Source: Loigolactobacillus binensis (GTDB taxonomy: Bacteria > Bacillota > Bacilli > Lactobacillales > Lactobacillaceae). From it: a stretch of DNA of 64,000 nt. Below the pieces are notes generated by a model, which saw nothing but the letters and a program-made list of their open reading frames with translations, was not told the origin of the DNA and searched no databases. Within the stretch, counting starts at the first letter, position 1; every line of letters starts with the position of its first letter. This document shows, in pieces, positions 1 through 8,444 of the stretch. Location: assembly GCF_005405165.1 (NCBI RefSeq), contig NZ_BJDN01000008.1:1-64000 (forward strand), read 5' to 3'. A program made the position numbers and the translations under genes.

Positions 1-24
1 AGCCAGGATCAAACTCTCATATAA
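1..24 (-). rRNA. rrs: 16S ribosomal RNA, 5' end only
   Basis: The first 17 bases are the reverse complement of the universal 16S 5' primer site AGAGTTTGATCCTGGCT. The gene is on the minus strand and leaves the window at base 1. The mature 5' end is placed about 7 bases before AGAGTTTG by analogy with E. coli, so the boundary may be off by a few bases. Confidence 0.95.
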
Positions 25-170
25 GATGAAAATTGATTGCTCAATTGATTTTGTTGCTAGCGAGTTATAATTCAAATTGAATTGACTTCGCAAATGTTTT
101 GCTTTACCTAAAACCGGTCAGAAGACTGATCAAAAATAAAGACCCTACACATTTGATTTGTCGAAAATTT

Positions 171-188
171 GTTCAGTTTTCAAAGGTC
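171..188 (-). promoter_or_regulatory. rRNA leader element (boxA/processing-type)
   Basis: The minus strand reads GACCTTTGAAAACTGAAC between the last promoter and the 16S 5' end. CTTTGAAAACTGAAC is a motif commonly seen in rRNA leaders and spacers of lactic acid bacteria, where it is thought to serve antitermination or processing. The role here is inferred from position. Confidence 0.5.
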
Positions 189-215
189 TACCGAGTTGCT
201 TAACGCAACTTAATT

Positions 216-244
216 AGTTTACCATGACTAACAAAACTTGTCAA
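216..244 (-). promoter_or_regulatory. rRNA operon promoter, proximal
   Basis: Minus strand TTGACA (239-244), 17-base spacer, TAAACT (216-221), with a TGG just before the -10 element (extended -10). It is the promoter closest to the 16S gene. Confidence 0.75.
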
Positions 245-367
245 GAACTTTTTGAATAAATATTCAATCGGTTAAAAGCAAATCAAGCTACATCTTGCTG
301 TATCAAGCTTCCTGCTTGTATAAACATGCAGTCAGGAATGAATAACGCAACAAATGACAACTTTATT

Positions 368-396
368 AGTTTATCAGGTGCCGCAATGCTTGTCAA
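368..396 (-). promoter_or_regulatory. rRNA operon promoter, middle
   Basis: Minus strand TTGACA (391-396), 17-base spacer, TAAACT (368-373). It has the same -35, spacing and -10 as the proximal promoter about 150 bases downstream. Confidence 0.7.
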
Positions 397-452
397 CAAA
401 AAGTTTTAAAACTTTTCATCAGCGCCAAGGACGGTAACTGACAACAACAAAT

Positions 453-481
453 ACTATATCAAGATTTCGCCGCAGCGTCAA
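453..481 (-). promoter_or_regulatory. rRNA operon promoter, distal, with AT-rich UP-like region
   Basis: Minus strand TTGACG (476-481), 17-base spacer, TATAGT (453-458). The 40 bases upstream (482-525) are almost entirely A/T, as expected of an UP element at a strong rRNA promoter. Confidence 0.75.
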
Positions 482-558
482 GGAAAAACTTATTTTAAAT
501 TGGTATAAATATACTAATTTATTATCTGCTCCAGCCGATCAGTGGTTTAAGATTTAAC

Positions 559-939
559 CTAATTGAAACGTGGTACCCCGCTCATATCAATTTGCGCTAA
601 CATACCTTGTAGTGTTTGTGGATACTCAAAAGTATAGCCTTGCTTTTGCAACGCTGCCGTTTCAACGGCTAATTGCTTTGGCGTCAATTTGCCCCACTCA
701 AACACGAAAAGTGAAACGTCTTGGCCACGGATCACAACATTACTAAGTTCACCTAAACGCAAACTAGTCACGTCTACTCCAAGCTGGTCCTTGAAGGCCG
801 TTAAAATCGTGGCCAGCGGTGTTTGACCAGCAGTTTGCTCCGTTAGAAATAAGCGATAGCGCGCCGCCGTTTTAGTCACTAAAAATTTTGGTTCATCTTG
901 GGTATCGATCAGCATGATTGTTCCCGCAATTTGTTTCAT
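559..939 (-). CDS. Hypothetical protein, possibly a degenerate Nudix fold
   Basis: A 126-residue soluble protein with a good ribosome site (AAAGGGAG, 7 bases before ATG). I do not recognise a named family. Residues 40-65 (LATILTAFKDQLGVDVTSLRLGEL) resemble the helix-loop of Nudix proteins, but the glycine and glutamates of the Nudix box are absent, so a catalytic Nudix role is unlikely. It lies just upstream of the rRNA promoters in the same orientation and 32 bases after the S1-domain gene, and could be the last gene of that transcript. No clear terminator separates it from the rRNA promoters. Confidence 0.7.
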   Translation of the reverse strand: MKQIAGTIMLIDTQDEPKFLVTKTAARYRLFLTEQTAGQTPLATILTAFKDQLGVDVTSLRLGELSNVVIRGQDVSLFVFEWGKLTPKQLAVETAALQKQGYTFEYPQTLQGMLAQIDMSGVPRFN

Positions 940-971
940 GATAACTCCCTTTCTACCTACACCAATATTAC

Positions 972-1343
972 CTATTCTTTAACTAATTCATCAAGCGCAG
1001 TGGTGATCCATTCTGGTAACCGTTCCGCAATCGGCTTAAATCCAGTATGTTCATCACGGCTAGTCCAATAATACTTTCGTCGAAAATGCTCATTATCAGT
1101 TGATAACGGCGTCAACGTTCGCCGTGATAAACTGATTTTTTTTGAGAATTCATCAATGTCCAATACTTGAACTTGAATTTGCTGACCAACATGTAAAATT
1201 TGGTGAATATCTTTAACGTAACCGTGCTGACATTCTGAAATATGAATCAATCCCTGTGTTGTTTCATCTAAAGCGATGAAAGCACCATAAGGTTGAATAC
1301 CAGTGACAGTTCCTTTGAGCACATCGCCAATATGATAAGTCAA
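972..1343 (-). CDS. cvfD: S1 RNA-binding domain protein (YugI/CvfD type)
   Basis: A 123-residue protein whose first 75 residues form one S1 domain (GDVLKGTVTGIQPYGAF, then GLIHISE and a KISLSRR end), followed by a short tail. This is the general stress protein 13/CvfD family, a small RNA-binding post-transcriptional regulator in Firmicutes. A longer reading frame to 1454 exists, but TTG at 1343 follows GGAGG by 7 bases, and a strong promoter (1389-1417) lies inside the longer frame, so the short start is preferred. The symbol is by family resemblance. Confidence 0.85.
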   Translation of the reverse strand: MTYHIGDVLKGTVTGIQPYGAFIALDETTQGLIHISECQHGYVKDIHQILHVGQQIQVQVLDIDEFSKKISLSRRTLTPLSTDNEHFRRKYYWTSRDEHTGFKPIAERLPEWITTALDELVKE

Positions 1344-1388
1344 AGTTGAATCCTCCTTTCTATATTTAATGCAATAATCTAACTTGAC

Positions 1389-1417
1389 ATTATAGCCAAG
1401 CATTGGGTCCCCTGCAA
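1389..1417 (-). promoter_or_regulatory. Promoter for the S1-domain gene
   Basis: Minus strand TTGCAG, 17-base spacer, TATAAT (1389-1394). The predicted transcript start near 1382 lies 39 bases before the TTG start. Confidence 0.7.
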
Positions 1418-1498
1418 GTTGGCCCAATAAAAAAAGTGCAATCATTGCCAACACTACGGCAACAACTACACCATTTAAATTTATTATACACTAATCAA

Positions 1499-2083
1499 TT
1501 AGTCAGCAATTGTCACTGACTCCATGACAACATCAGTCAGCGGTTTATCTTGCATATCCCGTTTGACCTGGCTAATTTTTTCAACAATATCTAAACCGGA
1601 TAGAACCTGACCAAAAACAGTATGCCGGTGGTCTAACCAGGGAGTCCCGCCTTTTTCATAAGCAGTAATGATTTCTTCTGGATACCCAGCACCTTGCATT
1701 TGCTGCATCATATTCGCCGGTACTTCTTTATTGGTGACAATGAAGAACTGGCTGCCATTTGTATTAGGACCAGCGTTAGCCATTGACAAAGCACCATCCA
1801 AATTAAAGACTTCAGCTGAAAACTCGTCAGCAAAAGGACCCCCAAAGCTGCTTTCCCCACCAGCACCAATGCCAGTTGGATCGCCGCCTTGGATCATGAA
1901 ATCAGGAATCACCCGGTGAAAAGTGACGCCGTTATAATAATCTTTCTTGGCCAAAGCAACAAAATTCTCTACCGTTTTAGGTGCCTGTTCGGGAAATAAT
2001 TGAACCACGATCTCACCTAAGTTAGTTTTGATGGTTGCTTTAGGGCCGGTCACGTCATTTAAAGCTAATTGCGGATAACTCAT
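1499..2083 (-). CDS. ppiB: Peptidyl-prolyl cis-trans isomerase, cyclophilin type
   Basis: A 194-residue cytoplasmic cyclophilin without signal peptide; it catalyses prolyl bond isomerisation during protein folding. The signature blocks are present in order: [41 protein letters not shown] and HTVFGQV. Catalytic residues of the family (Arg in FHRV, Phe/Gln in MIQGGD, His in HTVFG) are intact. It is single-domain, slightly longer than the usual 165 residues through insertions near residues 120-150. ATG follows GGAGG by 9 bases. It is transcribed alone from an extended -10 promoter at about 2156. Confidence 0.93.
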   Translation of the reverse strand: MSYPQLALNDVTGPKATIKTNLGEIVVQLFPEQAPKTVENFVALAKKDYYNGVTFHRVIPDFMIQGGDPTGIGAGGESSFGGPFADEFSAEVFNLDGALSMANAGPNTNGSQFFIVTNKEVPANMMQQMQGAGYPEEIITAYEKGGTPWLDHRHTVFGQVLSGLDIVEKISQVKRDMQDKPLTDVVMESVTIAD

Positions 2084-2155
2084 TTTTTAACCTCCACCCT
2101 GTTTAGAATGCCCCTTTACCGGCAGTCTACAGGTGTTTTTAATTTTATCGTTCCT

Positions 2156-2165
2156 ATTATAACAT
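2156..2165 (-). promoter_or_regulatory. Extended -10 promoter for ppiB
   Basis: The minus strand carries TGTTATAAT about 73 bases before the start codon. No good -35 element is seen, but the TGn extension fits. Confidence 0.5.
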
Positions 2166-2203
2166 GAAGTTGCCATGGCTTCTGGCTAAATTCGCGATCA
2201 CGC

Positions 2204-2233
2204 TTGTTCTCCACTATAACTTTGTGCTAGAGT
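2204..2233 (+). promoter_or_regulatory. Candidate promoter for the ferredoxin reductase gene
   Basis: TTGTTC, 18-base spacer, TAGAGT with TGC before it; 43 bases upstream of the TTG start. A moderate match only. Confidence 0.4.
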
Positions 2234-2275
2234 AGCATTTATTAACATGATTACTATCTAAGGGGGAGACAGAAC

Positions 2276-3271
2276 TTGTCTGAATCTGAACATATTTATG
2301 ATATTACTGTGATCGGTGGGGGCCCCATCGGCATGTTTACCGCTTTTTATGCGGGTATGCGTCAGCTGGATACTTTGGTGGTAGAAAGTTTACCTGAGCT
2401 TGGCGGCCAAGTCAGTACGCTTTATCCAGAAAAAATTATCCGGGATATCGCCGGTTTCGCAGAAATCAAAGGCGCCGAGTTGATCACTGCCTTACACAAA
2501 CAAATGACGATTTTTCCTGATTTCGCACCTACGATCGCTACCAATGAAGAAGTTACTACCATCGCTAAAGATGCTGATATTTTCACTTTAACTACTTCTA
2601 AAGGCCAATATAAAACGCGTAGTATCGTTGTCGCCATCGGTGGTGGCTCTTTTGCCCCACGTAAGTTGGCCATCGACTACGATCAAGCATTGGAAAATCA
2701 GCGTATTTTCTATTTTGTTAAAAATGTGGCCGCCTTTGCGGGCAAAACAGTAGCAATCGCTGGCGGTGGTGACTCGGCGATTGATTGGGCTTTGACACTT
2801 GAAAACGTTGCTAAAAAAGTTTACTTGATCCACCGGCGTGATCAATTTCGGGGCCTGGAATCAAGTGTGCAACGATTACAGCAAAGTCGTATCGAGTTAA
2901 TGACGCCTTATTTGATCGATGGTGTAACTGATAGTGCTGCTGATCTAACTTTAGATTTGAAACAAGTTAAAGGTGATCAGCACGTTCAACTTGATGTCGA
3001 TGCTTTATTAGTCAACTACGGTTTCACTGCAGATAGCCGTGCTTTACGCCAATGGGGTTTGCCGCTGGAACATCGTCTGCTAAAGGTCGACACCAACATG
3101 GAAACCAGCATCCCGGGAATTTATGGCCTTGGGGATTGCATCACCTATCCTGGCAAAGTTAAATTGATCGCTGCTGGTTTTGGCGAAGCCCCAACCGCGG
3201 TCAACGCCATCGCCCTTAATTTATACCCAGAACGCCGGCAACCATTACACAGCACCCAATTGGAGCATTGA
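2276..3271 (+). CDS. yumC: Ferredoxin/flavodoxin-NADP reductase, YumC type
   Basis: A 331-residue flavoprotein that transfers electrons between NADPH and ferredoxin or flavodoxin in the cytoplasm. The FAD site GGGPIGMFTAFYAG is at residues 14-27, the NADPH site AGGGDSAIDWAL near 162-173, and the C-terminal FAD motif GLGDCITYPGKVKLIAAGFGEAPTA near 284. The CxxC pair of true thioredoxin reductases is missing, which marks the TrxR-like FNR group of Firmicutes. The start is TTG, 8 bases after AGGGGGAG. The stop lies one base before the pgpA start, so both genes are cotranscribed. Confidence 0.9.
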   Translation: MSESEHIYDITVIGGGPIGMFTAFYAGMRQLDTLVVESLPELGGQVSTLYPEKIIRDIAGFAEIKGAELITALHKQMTIFPDFAPTIATNEEVTTIAKDADIFTLTTSKGQYKTRSIVVAIGGGSFAPRKLAIDYDQALENQRIFYFVKNVAAFAGKTVAIAGGGDSAIDWALTLENVAKKVYLIHRRDQFRGLESSVQRLQQSRIELMTPYLIDGVTDSAADLTLDLKQVKGDQHVQLDVDALLVNYGFTADSRALRQWGLPLEHRLLKVDTNMETSIPGIYGLGDCITYPGKVKLIAAGFGEAPTAVNAIALNLYPERRQPLHSTQLEH

Positions 3272-3272
3272 T

Positions 3273-3773
3273 ATGACCCCTAATCAAACTGAATTATACA
3301 AAACAACCCTAAAATTATTGACACAGCGCGGGGTAAGCTTAGATGCGATCGCCGACTTAGTCATGTTTTTGCAAAAAGATTATATTGACCATTTAACATT
3401 AGCCGAATGTCGCGAAAGCGTGCAAGTCGTTTTACGTAAACGTGAAATTCAGAATGCAATTATTACGGGTATTCAATTAGATCTATTAGCAGAACAAAAG
3501 CAATTAATGTCGCCACTACAGGAAATTATCGAGTCTGATGAAGGACTTTATGGGATTGATGAAGTCATGGCTTTGAGTATCGTCAACGTTTACGGCTCGA
3601 TCGGTTCAACTAATTACGGCTATATTGATAAGATCAAACCAGGTATTTTAGCTAAATTAAATGCTCATGAACCCGGAATCATCCATACCTTTCTCGATGA
3701 TCTAGTGGGCGCAGTTGCTGCAGCGGCCGCAAGCCGTCTTGCTCATGCGCATCCAGAAGAAGATAGCTATTAA
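3273..3773 (+). CDS. pgpA: Phosphatidylglycerophosphatase A family protein (YutG type)
   Basis: A 166-residue protein closely resembling B. subtilis YutG (blocks LTGIQLD-type ITGIQLDLLAEQ, DEGLYGIDEVMALSIVNVYGSIG, FLDDLVGAVAAAAASR). The family is assigned to dephosphorylation of phosphatidylglycerophosphate to phosphatidylglycerol, although this Gram-positive branch lacks the long hydrophobic segments of E. coli PgpA and may act differently. ATG at 3273 is chosen because GGAG sits 7 bases upstream and it immediately follows the yumC stop; an upstream in-frame ATG at 3180 lies inside yumC. Confidence 0.85.
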   Translation: MTPNQTELYKTTLKLLTQRGVSLDAIADLVMFLQKDYIDHLTLAECRESVQVVLRKREIQNAIITGIQLDLLAEQKQLMSPLQEIIESDEGLYGIDEVMALSIVNVYGSIGSTNYGYIDKIKPGILAKLNAHEPGIIHTFLDDLVGAVAAAAASRLAHAHPEEDSY

Positions 3774-3826
3774 CCTTATATTGTGTTACAACTCAGTATT
3801 CTTAAATGCGTTAGCACTAATTAATT

Positions 3827-3870
3827 AAAATCAGCCTAAAACTGGATCTGCGGCTTTAGGCTGATTTTTT
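3827..3870 (+). terminator. Terminator after pgpA
   Basis: An AATCAGCCTAAA/TTTAGGCTGATT 12-bp stem with a 14-base loop, followed by TTTTTT. Confidence 0.9.
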
Positions 3871-3880
3871 AGAATTTGCT

Positions 3881-3908
3881 TTGCTTACCCGTCTTTTTTC
3901 GGTATACT
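3881..3908 (+). promoter_or_regulatory. Promoter for the DedA gene
   Basis: TTGCTT, 16-base spacer, TATACT, 38 bases before the start codon and just after the previous terminator. Confidence 0.6.
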
Positions 3909-3946
3909 GACTAGACTTAAACCAATTAACTTTAAAGGAGACGACT

Positions 3947-4600
3947 ATGCCCCAATTAATTGATTTTATCTTACACATCGACGAACACTTAGTAATGATC
4001 GTCAACCAATTTGGTCACTCGACTTATTGGTTACTTTTTTTAATGATTTTTGTGGAAACCGGAGTGGTGATCCTGCCATTTTTACCTGGTGATTCATTAC
4101 TATTTGCGGCCAGCGCTTTAGCGGCCAATCAGGCTTTTAACCTAAATATTTGGCTATTGTTAGTAGTATTCTTTGCCGCAGCAGTGATCGGCGACAGCTT
4201 AAATTATGAAATTGGTAAGCGGGTCGGTTTAGTCGCCAGCAATAACTCTTTTTTGGGCCGTTTCCTTGATCAAAAAAAATTGAATAAGGCCGAAGCATTT
4301 TTCAATAAACATGGTGGCAAAACGATTGCACTCGCGCGGTTTATGCCTTTTATTCGCACCTTTGCACCATTTATTTCTGGTGGCAGCCACATGAATTATC
4401 GTAAATTTATTCATTACAACGTTCTCGGCGGTCTGCTATGGGTGCTGTTATGTTGCACTGCCGGTTATTTTTTCGGTAACATTCCTGTCGTACAAGCTAA
4501 TTTTTCTTTAGTCGTGTTAGGCATCATCGGTATTTCACTGCTTCCATTAGCCCTGACTTATCTTCGCGGTCGGCTTAATCACAAACCCAATTCGTTGTAA
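3947..4600 (+). CDS. DedA family integral membrane protein
   Basis: A 217-residue multi-pass membrane protein of the DedA/VTT superfamily, implicated in lipid-carrier flipping (undecaprenyl phosphate or phosphatidylethanolamine) and proton-coupled transport. Family signatures: FVETGVVILPFLPGDSLLFAASALA near residues 36-60, the E.GKR motif (YEIGKRVG) near 88, and FARFMPFIRTFAPFISG-type ALARFMPFIRTFAPF near 127, with the arginines conserved in the family. The start is ATG, 7 bases after AAGGAG. It has its own promoter and terminator, so it is monocistronic. The exact substrate cannot be told from sequence. Confidence 0.92.
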   Translation: MPQLIDFILHIDEHLVMIVNQFGHSTYWLLFLMIFVETGVVILPFLPGDSLLFAASALAANQAFNLNIWLLLVVFFAAAVIGDSLNYEIGKRVGLVASNNSFLGRFLDQKKLNKAEAFFNKHGGKTIALARFMPFIRTFAPFISGGSHMNYRKFIHYNVLGGLLWVLLCCTAGYFFGNIPVVQANFSLVVLGIIGISLLPLALTYLRGRLNHKPNSL

Positions 4601-4606
4601 TCCTCA

Positions 4607-4634
4607 AACCGTGCTTAGCAGCACGGCTTTTTAT
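4607..4634 (+). terminator. Terminator after the DedA gene
   Basis: A CCGTGCT/AGCACGG stem with loop TAGC, followed by CTTTTTATTT. Confidence 0.85.
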
Positions 4635-4783
4635 TTACCCACTGAGCACATTCTCATTGACCTACAATAATAAAACCACTAACGCTGACTAACTTCATTT
4701 TTTATTAAGTTAAAAATCTAGTCCCCATTGCCTAGCAATTGCAACCCGGCCCAACTCACGGCGAACATTGATATCGTCGAAAT

Positions 4784-4829
4784 AAAAAAATAGCGCTACG
4801 CACGGCAATAACTGCCAGACGTAACGCTT
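4784..4829 (-). terminator. Terminator of the yunD-yutD-HAD-TIGR01906 operon
   Basis: On the minus strand AGCGTTACG pairs with CGTAGCGCT, followed by TTTTTTT after one base. The stem begins within the stop codon of the membrane protein gene. Confidence 0.8.
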
Positions 4830-5475
4830 ATTTGATTTGATTCAAAGCATGGCGACCGATCAACCAGGCGACCAAAAGACAACCTTCAAATAAAAAAATG
4901 GCTAAAATAAAACAGTGCATGAAAAAAGTTTCTGGAAGCACAATGATGATCGGATCAGTGGCCGGATCAAATAACCAATCCTGATTACGGAAAAGTATTT
5001 GATGAAAGTCAGTGAAAAAGGTTTGAAAATTAGCTAACAATAATAGCAACAGCCCAAAGGGAATCGCCGCCATTACCGTGACGGGACGTTGTAATTGCCA
5101 CAATAGCTTTTGCCGTCGCAACTGCCGCAAGAAATAAATACTTAAGGGTGTCGTCACTAACAAAACTAAATTATTGACTAAAACCAACTGCTTCACATCA
5201 GCAAAATGCTGCGCACCTGCGTATGAACTAGGAAAATCACTCATTTGTAAATGCTGGACCCACGGAAATAAAACGTAGCTGATCATTTGATGGTAATTAT
5301 GCATTAGCCGGGGAACCGTCATCGGCACATCTTTTAAGATCTTTAACGCGTGAACATCTAGTCGGTACAACCAAGTTGAACAAAAGGTCAATAAAATCAC
5401 CCAACTCAGCAAACACAAAAATAAACAGCTCCACCACAGCCCCCGTTTGAACCGATAAATAGCTAAACTTTCCAT
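4828..5475 (-). CDS. TIGR01906 / DUF1461 integral membrane protein
   Basis: A 215-residue protein with four likely membrane segments (about residues 13-35, 98-115, 128-150 and 183-207). The extracytoplasmic loop has the family hallmarks HFADVKQLV and FHQILFRNQDWLFDPATDPIIIVLPETFF. The family is widespread in lactobacilli and streptococci, always near a NagD-like HAD gene, but has no established function. It overlaps the HAD gene by 13 bases, so translation is coupled. It ends the operon, immediately followed by a terminator. Confidence 0.88.
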   Translation of the reverse strand: MESLAIYRFKRGLWWSCLFLCLLSWVILLTFCSTWLYRLDVHALKILKDVPMTVPRLMHNYHQMISYVLFPWVQHLQMSDFPSSYAGAQHFADVKQLVLVNNLVLLVTTPLSIYFLRQLRRQKLLWQLQRPVTVMAAIPFGLLLLLLANFQTFFTDFHQILFRNQDWLFDPATDPIIIVLPETFFMHCFILAIFLFEGCLLVAWLIGRHALNQIK

Positions 5476-6233
5476 TGATCTAAGCTCGTTATTTCGTAAG
5501 TTGGCTTCACCGCAACCTTAGCAATATCCGCAGGTTTAGAATAGCCAGTGTAGACTAACAAGGTGTCAACACCAGTATTGATGCCGGCCATAATATCGGT
5601 ATTATAATTATCACCAACCATGATGGCCTCAGATTTATCCAAACCAAAATGCGCCAGTGCTGCGTTTAGCATAATTGGCTCTGGTTTGCCGACATAAGTT
5701 GCTTTTTGCTGGGTGGCACGTTCAACTAATGCAATAACGGACCCGGCACCAGGAACCAAGCCACGTTCATTCGGCAAATTAGTATCCGCATTGGTCCCAA
5801 TAAATTTGGCTCCCCGCTGAATCGCCAAGGTCGCTTTTTCAAATTTACGGTACGTCACATCCCAATCCAAACCAACCACCACATAGTCAGGCCGGTAGTC
5901 GTCAAAGGAAAAGCCTTGATTCAAAATAGCTTGCTTCAAACCAAGCTCACCGATCGCGTAGACTTTCTTACCTAAAGCTAACTGTTTCAAATAATCCGCT
6001 GTTGCCAAACCAGCTGTGTAAACATTTTCTGGTTTGATCAACATATCATAATTAGCAGTCAAATTACGCGCCACGGTTTCTGGTGTTTGCGTGGTATTAT
6101 TTGTCAGTACTAAAAAAGGCAAACCAGCCGCTTGTAAGCGCGCGATAAACCGGGCTGCAGCCGGAATTTTTTCCTTGCCGCGATATAATGTTCCGTCTAA
6201 ATCAATAAAATAAGTCTTGTATTTCTTCTGCAT
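5463..6233 (-). CDS. HAD-superfamily sugar-phosphatase-like hydrolase (TIGR01457, NagD-like)
   Basis: A 256-residue class IIA HAD phosphatase. Motif I FIDLDGTLYRG (residues 9-19) gives the nucleophile and acid/base aspartates, motif II is VLTNNTTQ, motif III includes VGKPEPIM, and motif IV is MVGDNYNTDI. The likely activity is dephosphorylation of small phosphorylated metabolites such as nucleotides or sugar phosphates; the substrate is not evident. The ATG at 6233 is preferred over a GTG at 6254 because the GTG lies at the ribosome site AAGGGA, and family members start close to the DxD motif. It sits in the yutD operon. Confidence 0.88.
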   Translation of the reverse strand: MQKKYKTYFIDLDGTLYRGKEKIPAAARFIARLQAAGLPFLVLTNNTTQTPETVARNLTANYDMLIKPENVYTAGLATADYLKQLALGKKVYAIGELGLKQAILNQGFSFDDYRPDYVVVGLDWDVTYRKFEKATLAIQRGAKFIGTNADTNLPNERGLVPGAGSVIALVERATQQKATYVGKPEPIMLNAALAHFGLDKSEAIMVGDNYNTDIMAGINTGVDTLLVYTGYSKPADIAKVAVKPTYEITSLDQWKV

Positions 6234-6286
6234 GCTAGTACTTAATCCCTTCACGATACACGCTTGTGCATTTCTTTGCTATTTCG

Positions 6287-6952
6287 TTACTTATTGGTTT
6301 TATTAGGGGCCGGTTTGTGCGTAACTGAAGTCGTCTTTTTAGCCACTACCTTTTGATTTCTGATCGTAAAATGTCGTTTCCGTGGTGTTGTTGTATTCGT
6401 TTCAGCACGAGTGCTTTTCTTTTTAATGGGTTCGACCCGATCATGCCGTTCACTAGTATGTGCCTGCGGGCGCCGCCGTGGTGTCCGGGGCCGCCGCCGC
6501 TTCACTGGATTACTTGATTCACGTTTAGGAGTCCCTATCCGCTGTAAAACAAAATAGGCACAACCAAAATTACAGTATTCATACAAATAATCTTGCAATG
6601 TCGTAATCAATTGATCCCGATGTGCCCGCTTATTGTTTTCAGCGTAAAAACCCTTTAACCGTAATTGCTCATACCCCCAGTCACCTACAATATAATCATA
6701 TTTGGTTAAAATATCACTGAAACGAGCCGCTAATTTATCCTTATCAAAACCATCGTGATAATTAACGACTAGTTCATAAGGGTGGCCGTCAATGGTCAAC
6801 ATATTTGCTGACTCCATCAACACACGCTCAATTGCCGGCGCTTCTTCATCGGTTTGCACTGCCGCCGTGATCTCTGCTGCCAAATTAATCGTTGCCGGTT
6901 TCTCAGCTGCTTTCTTAGTCGTATGCTTATCCGTCTTCTTATCTGCGGTCAT
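6287..6952 (-). CDS. yutD: YutD family protein (DUF1027) with long basic tail
   Basis: A 221-residue protein. Residues about 45-145 match the YutD/DUF1027 domain (ELVVNYHDGFD, FSDILTKYDYIVGDWGYEQLRLKGFY, NFGCAYFVLQR), a conserved Firmicutes domain of unknown function. It is flanked by a low-complexity Lys/Ala/Thr-rich N-terminus (1-40) and an Arg/Lys/Pro-rich C-terminus (146-221) with strings such as RRRPRTPRRR. B. subtilis YutD is about half this length. The basic tail suggests nucleic-acid or ribosome contact, which is inference. ATG follows GTGAGG; it starts 9 bases after the yunD stop. Confidence 0.85.
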   Translation of the reverse strand: MTADKKTDKHTTKKAAEKPATINLAAEITAAVQTDEEAPAIERVLMESANMLTIDGHPYELVVNYHDGFDKDKLAARFSDILTKYDYIVGDWGYEQLRLKGFYAENNKRAHRDQLITTLQDYLYEYCNFGCAYFVLQRIGTPKRESSNPVKRRRPRTPRRRPQAHTSERHDRVEPIKKKSTRAETNTTTPRKRHFTIRNQKVVAKKTTSVTHKPAPNKTNK

Positions 6953-6961
6953 CTTTACACC

Positions 6962-8344
6962 TCACTTTAGCTGATTGTTTTTCAAATAAGTAGCTACGGC
7001 ATTACGCAGGACACCAGGGAACAGAACTTCTGTTTCGCCAACAATTTCGATCGTCGGGAAAAATGGAAAATATAAATACGTATCCACCGCGGCCAAGGTA
7101 TAAATACGCTCTGGATCCAGTGGCTGGCCACACCAATCCACCGTACGATCGCCAGAATGCCAACTTAGCCCCTGATAAACCATATCACCGAATATCCGCC
7201 CCCGAAAACCTAAGCCATGCAATTCAAAATGCCGTAAAAACAAACGCGCCTTTTCAATTTCCTGCACTAGTCGCCAAACATCGTAACCATGTAATTTGAT
7301 TCGTAATAAATGCATACCGTGTGGCAAAGATTGGTGTAGATCATCAGCCGTCAGCACACCTTGTTTGAAGGGCGCCAAAAAAATACCGGTATTCAAAAAT
7401 GCCACCTCAGTATGAGCAGCCTGCGCCACCGCCGCTAATGCCAAACGCATCTGTGGTGAATTACCAACTGGCTGTGCCGTTAAAGTGTGCGCCAACGTGG
7501 TGATTTTCTGCTTTTTCAACAATTGATGCCCCCGGCGGCGATAACCAGCAATCTCCGCAGCATCACCTGGTAATACCGGTAACTCACTGGTTTTAACTAC
7601 TCGAGCCTGTTTAGTCAACACATGGTGCTGCGCGTCAAGCGTTAGACTGATATCACCAATATATTGCCCATAACGACCAGCAGCCGCCAATAATGACTGG
7701 TCAATCAGCAAACCGTTAATCAATAAGTGATGCGTATGGCTACCGATGATCACCGTTAATGCTGGATAATTTTTGGCCATCCACTTATCCACGTCTAAGC
7801 CTAAATGCGATAACAGCACTAAAACATCAGCTTTACCAGCCAATTCGGCTAGTAAACCTGGCAACACTTGCTGCACTAATTCAGGCTCCCAGCCATTTGG
7901 CCGATAAGTCGATAAGTAAGGTGCCGTTAAGCCAAATAAAGCGATCCGCGTTCCCGCAGCCGTCGTAATAATTTTCGTTCGTAACGCCCATTTAGGTTGT
8001 TGCCCGGTTTTAACATCATGTAAATTAGCCAAAACAACATCAAAATTAGCATCATCATATAAATGATTCAACTGATCCTGCGAATTGCTGATACCTTCAT
8101 TGTTACCAATCGTTACGGCATCATAACCGATCTGATTGAACAAAGCTACGTTGGCCTGACCATCAGTGGCCTCAGTCAAGGGATGAACTCGGTCCATAGC
8201 ATCGCCAATGTCTAAAGTCACAACGGTGGCGCCGGCCTGACGCCACCGCTTCTGCTCTGCCAATAACCAACGCCGAATTCGCGGCCAATGTTCCAAATGT
8301 GAATGTAAATCATTCGTGTGCAAAATATGAATGCTTTCCGTCAT
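6962..8344 (-). CDS. yunD: Metallophosphoesterase/5'-nucleotidase family protein (YunD type)
   Basis: A 460-residue two-domain protein of the UshA/5'-nucleotidase family. The N-terminal calcineurin-like domain has HTNDLHSHLEHW (metal ligands, residues 9-20), DIGDAMDR, GNNEG, LSHLG and GSHTHH. The C-terminal part (about 285-455) contains FLNTGIFLAP and the purine-binding-type region. No signal peptide is present, so it probably acts in the cytoplasm, as B. subtilis YunD is thought to do, on nucleotides or UDP-sugars. It is the first gene of a four-gene operon preceded by a clear promoter at 8411-8439. Confidence 0.88.
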   Translation of the reverse strand: MTESIHILHTNDLHSHLEHWPRIRRWLLAEQKRWRQAGATVVTLDIGDAMDRVHPLTEATDGQANVALFNQIGYDAVTIGNNEGISNSQDQLNHLYDDANFDVVLANLHDVKTGQQPKWALRTKIITTAAGTRIALFGLTAPYLSTYRPNGWEPELVQQVLPGLLAELAGKADVLVLLSHLGLDVDKWMAKNYPALTVIIGSHTHHLLINGLLIDQSLLAAAGRYGQYIGDISLTLDAQHHVLTKQARVVKTSELPVLPGDAAEIAGYRRRGHQLLKKQKITTLAHTLTAQPVGNSPQMRLALAAVAQAAHTEVAFLNTGIFLAPFKQGVLTADDLHQSLPHGMHLLRIKLHGYDVWRLVQEIEKARLFLRHFELHGLGFRGRIFGDMVYQGLSWHSGDRTVDWCGQPLDPERIYTLAAVDTYLYFPFFPTIEIVGETEVLFPGVLRNAVATYLKNNQLK

Positions 8345-8410
8345 CGTTGCCGCTCCTTTATCACTATCTAACTTTAGCCTTTATTTTACGCTAATTAATC
8401 GGCTAATGTT

Positions 8411-8439
8411 AGCTTAGAGTGAAAAAGTGCTAGCGTCAA
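8411..8439 (-). promoter_or_regulatory. Promoter of the yunD operon
   Basis: Minus strand TTGACG, 17-base spacer, TAAGCT (8411-8416), about 67 bases before the yunD start. Confidence 0.7.
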
Positions 8440-8444
8440 GTCAG

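Noticed and set aside
4635..4783. Gap between the DedA terminator and the convergent operon terminator
   Set aside because: No frame with a ribosome site and no strong hairpin other than the two terminators.
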